Shown one piece after another: positions 1-4,562 of a stretch of 6,338 bases of DNA. Within the stretch, counting starts at the first letter, position 1. Each line of letters starts with the position of its first letter. The stretch is from Oscillospiraceae bacterium. Lineage in GTDB: Bacteria > Bacillota > Clostridia > Oscillospirales > Oscillospiraceae. A program made the translations under genes and the position numbers. The stretch covers positions 1 to 6,338 of the forward strand of contig JAQXJQ010000180.1 of NCBI GenBank assembly GCA_029009035.1. The letters are read 5' to 3'. The notes under the pieces are model-generated. The model was not told the origin of the DNA. It was given only the letters and a program-made list of their open reading frames with translations, and did no database searches.

Positions 1-586
1 AGGTGGCCAGACGGATGGTATTGGCGATGATAAACAGGGAGACGCAGGCCAGGATCACCACCAGAATGGTGGCCAGCGCCGTTGCCACATTGCGCACCGC
101 CACAAAGCCCTCGGCCACCTCGCCCTCGGCGCGGCACTTGGCCACGCCCTCCAGGTTGCTCACCGCGCTCACGGTCTGGTTAAATCGGCTCAGGTCCTGC
201 ACCCGGATGGCCAGACGGTCCCGGAACACCTCGTCCGGCAATGTGGCATACAGCCCGTCCTGCTCTCTGCCCGCCAGATAAGCCGCCTTGGCCTCCTCGC
301 GGCTGACAAAGGTGACATCCGCCACATTGGGGGTATTTCGCACCCGGTTGATGAGCGCCTCGATCTGTGCGTCGCTGTAATCCTCCTCGATGTACGCCAG
401 GAATTCGTTTTCGTTCTCCAGCTTGCCCAGCATATTGTCGGCATTGACCGCCACCAGGGCGAAGCTGCCCATAATAATGAGGCAGGCCACGATCATGCAC
501 ACGGCGGCAAAGGACATCAGGCCGTGGGAGAAGATACTGAGGAAGCCTTCCTTGATAAAATAGCCCAAGTTCAGTCTGCGTTTCAT
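1..586 (-). CDS. ftsX: Cell division protein FtsX, N-terminal 195 residues (3' end outside window)
   Basis: Permease-like subunit of the FtsEX complex. It sits in the cytoplasmic membrane, transmits ATP hydrolysis by FtsE across the membrane, and in Gram-positives activates a peptidoglycan hydrolase through its extracellular loop. My translation from the ATG at 584-586 begins MKRRLNLGYFIKEGF. A short cytoplasmic N-terminus is followed by one hydrophobic helix at about residues 23-47, an extracellular domain at about 48-160 (charged, with a PNVADVTFVSREEA segment typical of FtsX), and a second helix from about 167. The frame is open to the left edge, ending ..NTIRLAT, which matches the start of the FtsX permease domain. 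About 100 residues (family usually near 300) lie beyond the window. The start ATG overlaps the ftsE stop as ATGA, so translation is probably coupled; GGGAGG inside the ftsE end lies about 12 nt upstream. Identification is firm from the N-terminal pattern plus the adjacent ftsE. Confidence 0.95.
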   Translation of the reverse strand, partial: MKRRLNLGYFIKEGFLSIFSHGLMSFAAVCMIVACLIIMGSFALVAVNADNMLGKLENENEFLAYIEEDYSDAQIEALINRVRNTPNVADVTFVSREEAKAAYLAGREQDGLYATLPDEVFRDRLAIRVQDLSRFNQTVSAVSNLEGVAKCRAEGEVAEGFVAVRNVATALATILVVILACVSLFIIANTIRLAT

Positions 587-1263
587 ACCTTGTAGTAGCC
601 TCCCTCTGCGTCGCTGACCAGCACGCCTTCCTTGATGGCCACCACACGCTTGGAGAAGCGGTCCACCAGCTCCTTCTCATGGGTGACCACCAGCATGGTG
701 GTACCCAGAGAGTTGATCCGCTCCAACAGCGTCATGATCTCCAGCGAGCGCTGGGGGTCCAGATTGCCCGTGGGCTCATCGGCAATGATCATCTGGGGGT
801 TATTGACCAGCGCGCGGGCAATGGCCACACGCTGCTGCTCACCGCCGCTCATCTCGTTGGGATAAACATCGGCCTTGTCCCCCAGCCCCACCAGATCCAG
901 CACATAGGGAATGCGCTTGCGCATCCCTCTGGGGGAGGCGCCCACCGCCCGCATGGCAAACTCCAGATTGCCCCACACCGTCTTCTTCTCAATGAGTCGG
1001 AAATCCTGGAACACCACACCCAGGGTGCGGCGCATATAGGGGATCTGCCAGCTGCGAATGTTGTTCAGGTTGTAACCGTTCACCACGACCCTACCCTGGG
1101 TAGACCGCTCTTCGCCGGTGAGCAGCTTGATAATGGTGGACTTTCCGGAACCGGACGGCCCCACCAAAAACACAAATTCTCCGTCGTCAATGCGGAGATT
1201 CATGCCGTTGAGCGCTTTGGTCCCGTTGTCGTACTCTTTCTCTACATCAACCAGTCGTATCAT
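583..1263 (-). CDS. ftsE: Cell division ATP-binding protein FtsE
   Basis: Cytoplasmic ABC ATPase that pairs with FtsX to control cell-wall hydrolysis at division or elongation sites. Reading from the ATG at 1261-1263 gives 226 residues, the usual FtsE length. All ABC motifs are intact: Walker A GPSGSGKST at 35-43, Q-loop Q86 in VVFQDF, signature MSGGEQQR at 138-145, Walker B MIIADEP with D162/E163, D-loop NLDP and switch His195 in VVTHE. The LIEKKTVWGNL segment after the Q-loop is typical of FtsE. The open frame continues upstream to about 1644, but that extension is antisense to the regulator gene and lacks homology. The 1263 start begins MIRLVDVEKEY, as FtsE proteins do, and has a GGAGA ribosome site at 1274-1278. 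It is transcribed from the consensus promoter at 1321-1349. Its stop overlaps the ftsX start by 4 bp. Confidence 0.97.
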   Translation of the reverse strand: MIRLVDVEKEYDNGTKALNGMNLRIDDGEFVFLVGPSGSGKSTIIKLLTGEERSTQGRVVVNGYNLNNIRSWQIPYMRRTLGVVFQDFRLIEKKTVWGNLEFAMRAVGASPRGMRKRIPYVLDLVGLGDKADVYPNEMSGGEQQRVAIARALVNNPQMIIADEPTGNLDPQRSLEIMTLLERINSLGTTMLVVTHEKELVDRFSKRVVAIKEGVLVSDAEGGYYKV

Positions 1264-1273
1264 AAAAATGGCA

Positions 1274-1278
1274 TCTCC
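1274..1278 (-). promoter_or_regulatory. Ribosome binding site of ftsE
   Basis: GGAGA on the minus strand, 10 nt upstream of the ATG at 1263. It decides the ftsE start against the long upstream in-frame extension. Spacing is slightly long but acceptable. Confidence 0.7.
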
Positions 1279-1279
1279 A

Positions 1280-1298
1280 TTGTAACCGTTTTGTAACC
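1280..1298 (-). repeat. Tandem GGTTACAA direct repeats in the ftsEX leader
   Basis: On the minus strand GGTTACAA occurs twice, at 1291-1298 and 1280-1287, with an 11-bp period, about one helical turn. The repeats lie between the predicted transcription start (about 1314) and the ribosome site. Such phasing is what a dimeric DNA-binding protein site would show, but no known operator is recognised, and chance is possible. Confidence 0.4.
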
Positions 1299-1320
1299 AT
1301 ATGGGCACAATATATAGCTT

Positions 1321-1349
1321 ATTATATCGGTTCCTTCGGGGCCTGTCAA
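1321..1349 (-). promoter_or_regulatory. Perfect-consensus sigma-A promoter of ftsEX
   Basis: On the minus strand -35 TTGACA (1344-1349), a 17-bp spacer and -10 TATAAT (1321-1326) match the housekeeping consensus at all 12 positions. Transcription would start near 1314, giving a leader of about 50 nt before ftsE. It lies just downstream of the terminator of the preceding gene, so ftsEX is an independent transcription unit. Confidence 0.92.
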
Positions 1350-1407
1350 CAAAATACGACCGGGTATCTCTAAAATATACAGAAAAATTATGTAAACTTT
1401 TTGTGAC

Positions 1408-1440
1408 AAAAAAGCAGCCCGCAGAACACTGCGGGCTGCT
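1408..1440 (-). terminator. Intrinsic terminator of the CdaR/PucR-type regulator gene
   Basis: A perfect 12-bp stem, AGCAGCCCGCAG (1413-1424) with CTGCGGGCTGCT (1429-1440) around a 4-nt loop. On the minus strand it is followed directly by a run of T (complement of 1408-1413). It ends transcription 32 bp past the regulator stop and separates it from the ftsEX promoter. The plus strand lacks a T-run after the hairpin, so the terminator is one-directional. Confidence 0.93.
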
Positions 1441-1471
1441 CCATATGCCGTTTGAAATGGGTCCGGTGCTC

Positions 1472-2563
1472 TCAGGACTCCACACCGCGGGAAATGAGGT
1501 ACTTCTTGACCATGAGCGCCACCTTGAAGGTGATGGCGTCGTCAAACTCACGCAGATCCAGGCCGGTAAGCTTCTTGATCTTCTCAAGACGGTACACCAG
1601 GGTGTTGCGGTGGACAAAGAGCTTACGGGCGGTCTCGGAGACATTCAGGTTATTCTCGAAGAACTTGTTGATGGTGAACAGCGTCTCCTGATCCAGCGCA
1701 TCAATGGGGTTCTTCTTGAACACTTCCTGCAGGAACATCTCGCACAGGGTGGTGGGCAGCTGGTAGATCAGACGGCCGATGCCCAGATTTTCATAGTTGA
1801 TGATGGAGCGCTCGGTGTCAAACACCTTGCCCACCTCAATGGCCACCTGCGCCTCCTTATAGGCACGGGCCAGATCGCGGACATGGCTGACCACGGTGCC
1901 GATGCCCACCACAGTCTTGATGCCCAACTCGTGGAGGAGGGTCTCCTGCACATTTTTGGCCATCTTCTGAATGTCCTTGTTCTCCGCGCCGTCGTTCAGC
2001 TGCTTGATGACGGCCACATCGCTCTCGCTCATGGAGAGCACAAAGTCGCTCTGATGGTCGGGGAAGAGATTGGACACCACATCCACGGCGGAGATATCCG
2101 CCTCGCCCAGCTGGCGGATCAGGATGACCACCCGGGACACCTCGGAGGCAAAGTGCAGCTCCTTGGCGCGGACATAGATATCGCCCAGCAGAATATTGTC
2201 GGTGAGGATGTTTTTCACGAAAGAGGCCTTGTCGTGCTTCTCCTCATAATAGGACTTCGCTCCCTTGAGGGCAATGGTGGCCATGGAGCACACCAGCGCA
2301 GCCTGCTCGTCCTCGCCCTTGGCGAAGGCGGCATAGTCGAACTGCCCGTTCACGCCGGGAAGGGCCTTGAAGGTGTAGCCTCCGCTCACCACGGAAGCGT
2401 CGGGATTGGCAGCCAGCAGGGCTGCGGCAACCGCCCATTTCTCACCGATACAGGACAATTCATTGCAGGCGACCACAGTTCCCTGCTCGTCGATCACACC
2501 CACAGCGCGGTCAGAACACTCCTTGATCTGAAGAACGATGCTCTGGAAAATACGGCTGGACAT
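1472..2563 (-). CDS. CdaR/PucR-type transcriptional regulator with C-terminal HTH
   Basis: A 363-residue predicted cytoplasmic DNA-binding regulator. The C-terminal part (about 293-356) has the PucR/CdaR helix-turn-helix pattern: NVSETARKLFVHRNTLVYRL, then EKIKKLTGLDLREFDDAI and an aliphatic final helix. The middle (about 140-265), with VVILIRQLG, LGIKTVVGIGTVV, and RDLARAYKEAQVAIEVGK, matches the degenerate GGDEF-like domain normal in this family. The N-terminal 130 residues contain VGVIDEQGTVVACNE..IG, reminiscent of PAS-like or sugar-diacid sensor folds, but no ligand can be assigned. Start ATG 2563 has GGGGA at 2572-2576, about 9 nt away. It has its own promoter (2632-2660) and terminator (1408-1440). 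It lies directly upstream of ftsEX on the same strand; whether it controls ftsEX is unknown. Family members elsewhere regulate carbohydrate, purine or amino-acid metabolism. Confidence 0.88.
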   Translation of the reverse strand: MSSRIFQSIVLQIKECSDRAVGVIDEQGTVVACNELSCIGEKWAVAAALLAANPDASVVSGGYTFKALPGVNGQFDYAAFAKGEDEQAALVCSMATIALKGAKSYYEEKHDKASFVKNILTDNILLGDIYVRAKELHFASEVSRVVILIRQLGEADISAVDVVSNLFPDHQSDFVLSMSESDVAVIKQLNDGAENKDIQKMAKNVQETLLHELGIKTVVGIGTVVSHVRDLARAYKEAQVAIEVGKVFDTERSIINYENLGIGRLIYQLPTTLCEMFLQEVFKKNPIDALDQETLFTINKFFENNLNVSETARKLFVHRNTLVYRLEKIKKLTGLDLREFDDAITFKVALMVKKYLISRGVES

Positions 2564-2570
2564 ATGATGT

Positions 2571-2578
2571 TTCCCCTT
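2571..2578 (-). promoter_or_regulatory. Ribosome binding site of the regulator gene
   Basis: AAGGGGAA on the minus strand, 9 nt from the ATG at 2563 (measured from the last G). It supports that start; no competing in-frame start with a better site was seen. Confidence 0.7.
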
Positions 2579-2631
2579 TCTGTACAGCGGCCATGCGCCC
2601 CATCATTCATTTAGTCATTTTGCTATATGTT

Positions 2632-2660
2632 ATTATAGCCGCAGCCGTAGCTGATTTCAA
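2632..2660 (-). promoter_or_regulatory. Sigma-A promoter of the regulator gene
   Basis: On the minus strand -35 TTGAAA (2655-2660), exactly 17 bp, then -10 TATAAT (2632-2637): 11 of 12 consensus positions. The predicted start is near 2625, giving a leader of about 60 nt. The region upstream (2661-2700) is rich in A-tracts on the minus strand, which could act as an UP-like element. Confidence 0.85.
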
Positions 2661-2692
2661 TAGTTTTTTGATATTTTTTTGTCTGTTTTGAC

Positions 2693-2721
2693 AGCTTTTT
2701 TGGCTCATTGTCCAAAAAGCT
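2693..2721 (-). repeat. AT-rich inverted repeat over the rsuA stop codon
   Basis: Arms AGCTTTTTTGG (2693-2703) and CCAAAAAGCT (2712-2721) pair with a single bulge around an 8-nt loop containing the rsuA stop region. Neither strand has a T-run directly after the second arm, so it is not a standard intrinsic terminator. RsuA transcripts may therefore read into the regulator gene. Function uncertain. Confidence 0.4.
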
Positions 2722-3409
2722 CCGAAATTTCCTGCTCTGTTAGTGCTCTCCAACCACCTTTGGGCAAATTCTCATCCAACACCAGCGGCCCAAACTTTAG
2801 TCGTTTTAAATAAGTCACCGGTTTCCCCCGGGAAGCCATCATCCGTTTGATCTGGTGATATTTTCCCTCATGGATGGTGATGAGGGCCGCCCGCCCCTCC
2901 TCCAGGCGCTCCAGATGCCCGGGCAGGCAGACATACCCATCCCCCAGCGTGACCCCTTGCTCCACTGCGGCGCAGTCCGCTTCGTCCAACACCCCGTCCA
3001 CCCGGGCGTAATACACCTTGTCCACATGGCTCTTCGGCGCCAGCAGGCGGTGGGCCAGCGCGCCGTCGTTGGTCATGAGCAGCAGGCCCTCCGTGTCCTT
3101 GTCCAACCGTCCGGCGGGAAACAGGCCCAGCCTGCGGTAGCGCTCCGGCAGCAGGGAGAGCACCGTCTCCTCCCGGGCGTCTTCGGTGGCGGACACCAGT
3201 CCCGCGGGCTTGTGGAGCATGATATAAACAGGGCCGCCCCCTTCGATGGGAGCTGCGTCCACCGTGATCCGGTCACCGTCGTCCACCTTTTGGTCGATCT
3301 GGCGGGCCACCGCATCATTGACCCGGACTCTTCCCGCCTTCACCAGCTCCCGGGCCTCTTTGCGGCTCCAGTTTCCGGTGGCGGCCAGTCTTTTGTCCAG
3401 CCGTTCCAT
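2705..3409 (-). CDS. rsuA: RsuA-family rRNA pseudouridine synthase
   Basis: Isomerises uridine to pseudouridine in rRNA; RsuA itself targets U516 of 16S rRNA (E. coli numbering). From the chosen start the protein has 234 residues, close to the 231 of E. coli RsuA. An N-terminal S4 RNA-binding domain (about 1-55; MERLDKRLAATGNWSRKEA) is followed by the synthase domain with IMLHKPAGLVSAT, the catalytic motif GRLDKDTEGLLLMTNDG (Asp103) and the conserved HEGKYHQIKRM. Two ATGs compete. The one at 3415 lies only 1 nt from AAGGAG (3417-3422), whereas the one at 3409 has a proper 7-nt gap and begins MERLD as family members do, so 3409 is preferred. No clear promoter and no T-tract terminator were seen; it may be co-transcribed with the regulator downstream. 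RluB or another large-subunit specificity cannot be ruled out from sequence alone. Confidence 0.9.
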   Translation of the reverse strand: MERLDKRLAATGNWSRKEARELVKAGRVRVNDAVARQIDQKVDDGDRITVDAAPIEGGGPVYIMLHKPAGLVSATEDAREETVLSLLPERYRRLGLFPAGRLDKDTEGLLLMTNDGALAHRLLAPKSHVDKVYYARVDGVLDEADCAAVEQGVTLGDGYVCLPGHLERLEEGRAALITIHEGKYHQIKRMMASRGKPVTYLKRLKFGPLVLDENLPKGGWRALTEQEISELFGQ

Positions 3410-3510
3410 ATTCATTCTCCTTCCCGATCCCTATTTTCCACATATTAGCATATCCCGCTGAAAAAATACATACCTTTGGATAAGCAAATCTGTTGGAACG
3501 GAGTGATCTT
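3410..3510. other. Divergent intergenic region between rsuA and the DUF4830 gene
   Basis: About 100 bp serving two diverging genes, holding both ribosome sites: AAGGAG at 3417-3422 on the minus strand for rsuA, and GGAG at 3500-3503 on the plus strand, 7 nt from the ATG at 3511. The core (3430-3475) is AT-rich. A TGCTAATAT extended -10-like string on the minus strand (3442-3450) has no matching -35. No confident promoter could be placed in either direction. Confidence 0.5.
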
Positions 3511-3981
3511 ATGTTCATTGTCACAGCACACGTCCCCCGCAAACGGCTGATCGCCGGTGGGATCACCGCCCTGTGCTGCTGTCTGGCGGTGGCTGCCGCC
3601 CTGATCCTTACCCTGGGCGGAAAAACCGTCCCCACAACGGCGGAGCTGTCCGGCGTGCGCAGCAACGAGGACCGCATCGCCTACCTCTCCCGGCTGGGGT
3701 GGCAGACCACGGGGCAGAGCGTGACCACCGAGGAGCTGCTGATCCCCGAGACCTTTGACGAGAGCTACGCCGACTATCTTGCCCTGCAGTCCGCTCAGGG
3801 CTTCGACCTCACCAAATACACCGGCAAGCGCATCAAGCGGTACACCTACGAGCTGACCAACTACCCTGACAGTGCCGTAAAGGTCCGGGCGGCCCTGCTC
3901 ATCTACCGCAACAAAGTCATCGGCGGGCAGCTTCAGGCCGTCGACGGCAGCTTCGTCCTCCCTCTCTCCGGGAAGCAATAG
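3511..3981 (+). CDS. Membrane-anchored DUF4830 domain protein
   Basis: A 156-residue protein of unknown function. A basic N-terminus (HVPRKR) precedes one hydrophobic helix at about residues 13-36 (GGITALCCCLAVAAALILTL), then an extracytoplasmic domain. That domain carries the pattern I associate with DUF4830: NEDRIAYLSRLGWQ, LIPETFDESYADYLALQ, GFDLTKYTGKRIKRYTYELTNYP and a final IYRNKVIGGQLQ strand. The helix contains three adjacent cysteines but is not followed by a lipobox, so an uncleaved signal anchor is more likely than a lipoprotein. A TTG at 3493 in frame was rejected because GGAG (3500-3503) sits 7 nt before the ATG at 3511. It is the only plus-strand gene of the window, divergent from rsuA and convergent with the radical SAM gene, and ends one base before a terminator-like hairpin. 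No reaction or partner is known. Confidence 0.85.
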   Translation: MFIVTAHVPRKRLIAGGITALCCCLAVAAALILTLGGKTVPTTAELSGVRSNEDRIAYLSRLGWQTTGQSVTTEELLIPETFDESYADYLALQSAQGFDLTKYTGKRIKRYTYELTNYPDSAVKVRAALLIYRNKVIGGQLQAVDGSFVLPLSGKQ

Positions 3982-4020
3982 AAAAAGGGCCCGTTGCAGA
4001 ACGTTCACTCTGCAACGGGC
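3982..4020. terminator. Terminator-like hairpin after the DUF4830 gene (outer left hairpin A)
   Basis: A perfect 12-bp stem, GCCCGTTGCAGA (3989-4000) with TCTGCAACGGGC (4009-4020), around an 8-nt loop. A5 precedes it (3982-3986). On the plus strand only TCTTGCG follows, a poor U-tract; on the minus strand the stem is followed by CCTTTTT. It may end DUF4830 transcription weakly, and block leftward transcription better. It mirrors the hairpin at 4523-4556. Confidence 0.75.
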
Positions 4021-4029
4021 TCTTGCGTT

Positions 4030-4056
4030 GATGCGCCAGTCATTGTGGGGTGCGTC
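4030..4056 (+). repeat. Weak wobble hairpin
   Basis: GATGCGCC (4030-4037) can pair with GGTGCGTC (4049-4056) over 8 bp, including two G-U pairs, leaving an 11-nt loop. It lies between hairpin A and the palindrome. Could be chance in GC-rich DNA. Confidence 0.25.
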
Positions 4057-4108
4057 AAAAGTCTCTCCAGCATAAGGAAAAGTGACAGACCATGGCAAAG
4101 GGAATGTT

Positions 4109-4122
4109 TCGCCCGCGGGCGA
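4109..4122. repeat. 14-bp perfect palindrome
   Basis: TCGCCCGCGGGCGA is a perfect dyad with no spacer, directly abutting the 12-bp hairpin that starts at 4123. It has no counterpart on the right side of the region. It could be a protein-binding dyad or an edge of the repeat element. Confidence 0.6.
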
Positions 4123-4181
4123 GTTTCTTTTTGCTCGTGCAAAAAGAAACCAAAAACACGCATAAGGGTTGCACCCTTATG
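4123..4181. repeat. Left hairpin pair (B and C) of the intergenic element
   Basis: Hairpin B: GTTTCTTTTTGC (4123-4134) and GCAAAAAGAAAC (4139-4150), 12 bp perfect, loop TCGT. Spacer CAAAAACACG. Hairpin C: CATAAGGGT (4161-4169) and ACCCTTATG (4173-4181), 9 bp perfect, loop TGC. The junction ACCAAAAACACGCATAAGGG (4149-4168) recurs inverted at 4457-4476 with 18 of 20 bases the same. Confidence 0.85.
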
Positions 4182-4231
4182 TATCCTGCCCCGTAGTACG
4201 GTACAATCCGATCTCAAGTCGGCGCCTTGGG

Positions 4232-4252
4232 CGAAGTGTCTCAAGCGGTTTC
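4232..4252 (+). repeat. Internal direct repeat, copy 1
   Basis: CGAAGTGT followed by two bases, then CAAGCGG and TTTC. The same series recurs at 4422-4443 with one extra G and two substitutions, 190 bp apart in the same orientation within the gene-free region. The 3' part AGCGG here also pairs with CCGCT in a 5-bp local hairpin. Confidence 0.55.
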
Positions 4253-4421
4253 TCCGCTGCGCTTCGTGCTTACCCTCTTCGGTGCCCAGCCTACCCGAAA
4301 CACGCCTCAAGCCAGGCGCGGTATCCTGGGGCGCTGGGCAGCCTTGCCACCGAGCTGTGCGGCAGCAGATACGAAGCTGCCATTGTATCCGGTTTCGTGC
4401 GCCGGTGATGGTTGCTGAAAC

Positions 4422-4443
4422 CGAAGTGTGCCAAGCGGGTTTC
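4422..4443 (+). repeat. Internal direct repeat, copy 2
   Basis: Second copy of the CGAAGTGT..CAAGCGG..TTTC module, ending exactly where the right 9-bp hairpin C begins. Just before it, CGGTTTC (4390-4396) and GAAACCG (4417-4423) form a 7-bp inverted repeat. Confidence 0.55.
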
Positions 4444-4503
4444 TTAAGGGCGGCAGCCCTTAAGTGTGTTTTTGGTGGCTTTTGTCACATTACAAAAGCC
4501 ACC
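4443..4503. repeat. Right hairpin pair (C' and B') of the intergenic element
   Basis: Hairpin C': CTTAAGGGC (4443-4451) and GCCCTTAAG (4456-4464), 9 bp perfect, loop GGCA. Spacer TGTGTTTTT. Hairpin B': GGTGGCTTTTGT (4474-4485) and ACAAAAGCCACC (4492-4503), 12 bp perfect, loop CACATT. The order is the mirror image of the left pair, with stem lengths kept (9 and 12 bp) while most arm bases of B differ. Confidence 0.85.
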
Positions 4504-4519
4504 CGTCGGAGACAAACAG

Positions 4520-4562
4520 AAAGGGCTGCTGCAGATGGAATATTCTGCAACAGCCCCTTTTT
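4520..4562. terminator. Bidirectional terminator hairpin after the radical SAM gene (outer right hairpin A')
   Basis: Stem GGGCTGCTGCAGA (4523-4535) with TCTGCAACAGCCC (4544-4556), 13 bp, 8-nt loop. On the minus-strand RNA all 13 pairs form, one as G-U, followed by TTTCTGTTTG; this ends the radical SAM transcript right after its stop. On the plus strand one pair is a C-A mismatch, but CTTTTT follows, so rightward transcription would also stop. Confidence 0.85.

Larger units (their letters stand above)
3982..4562. other. Hairpin-rich convergent intergenic region with nested inverted layout
   Basis: 580 bp with no credible gene between two convergent stops. It contains six strong perfect or near-perfect hairpins plus weaker ones. 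The left half, read on the plus strand, and the right half, read on the minus strand, share the order: A5-GGGC type hairpin with TTGCAGA/TCTGCA (3989-4020; 4523-4556), 12-bp hairpin (4123-4150; 4474-4503), spacer CCAAAAACAC, 9-bp TAAGGG hairpin (4161-4181; 4443-4464). Arm sequences differ between sides, with pairing kept. Small open frames here cross the hairpins and have no ribosome site of note. This could be a palindromic non-autonomous mobile repeat or a structured RNA; no transposase, target duplication or promoter was identified. Whether the outer hairpins belong to the element, or are simply the two neighbours' terminators, is open. Confidence 0.6.

Noticed and set aside
583..1644. Longer FtsE frame starting at 1644
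   Set aside because: The extra 127 residues are antisense to the regulator, cross a strong terminator and the ftsE promoter, and have no ABC-family similarity; FtsE begins at MIRLV at 1263.
1301..2614. Plus-strand open frame of 437 codons opposite the regulator gene
   Set aside because: Same shadow effect; the composition is His/Leu/Gly-rich without motifs, and it crosses the terminator at 1413-1440 and the divergent leader.
2679..2700. Possible plus-strand terminator CTGT-TTTG-ACAG followed by CTTTTTT
   Set aside because: The stem is only 4-5 bp and AT-rich, and no plus-strand gene ends nearby; likely chance in an A/T-tract region.
2855..3448. Plus-strand frame opposite rsuA
   Set aside because: Shadow of a clearly motif-bearing RsuA gene; no ribosome site or domain.
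3445..4098. Minus-strand 217-codon frame opposite the DUF4830 gene
   Set aside because: It spans the divergent promoter region and hairpin A; the plus strand holds the gene with a good ribosome site and family pattern.
4005..4310. Minus-strand 101-codon frame, and overlapping plus-strand frames at 3994-4674, 4169-4408 and 4227-4418
   Set aside because: They run through perfect hairpins, have no convincing ribosome site, and their composition (Arg/Cys/Ser/Pro-rich) is that of translated non-coding repeat DNA.
4182..4442. Known large RNAs (RNase P, tmRNA, SRP RNA, group II intron domain V)
   Set aside because: None of their hallmark conserved strings was seen on either strand; only generic small stems are visible.
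3982..4562. Insertion sequence with a transposase or target-site duplication
   Set aside because: No transposase-like frame exists in the window, and no matching short direct repeats were found at plausible element borders.
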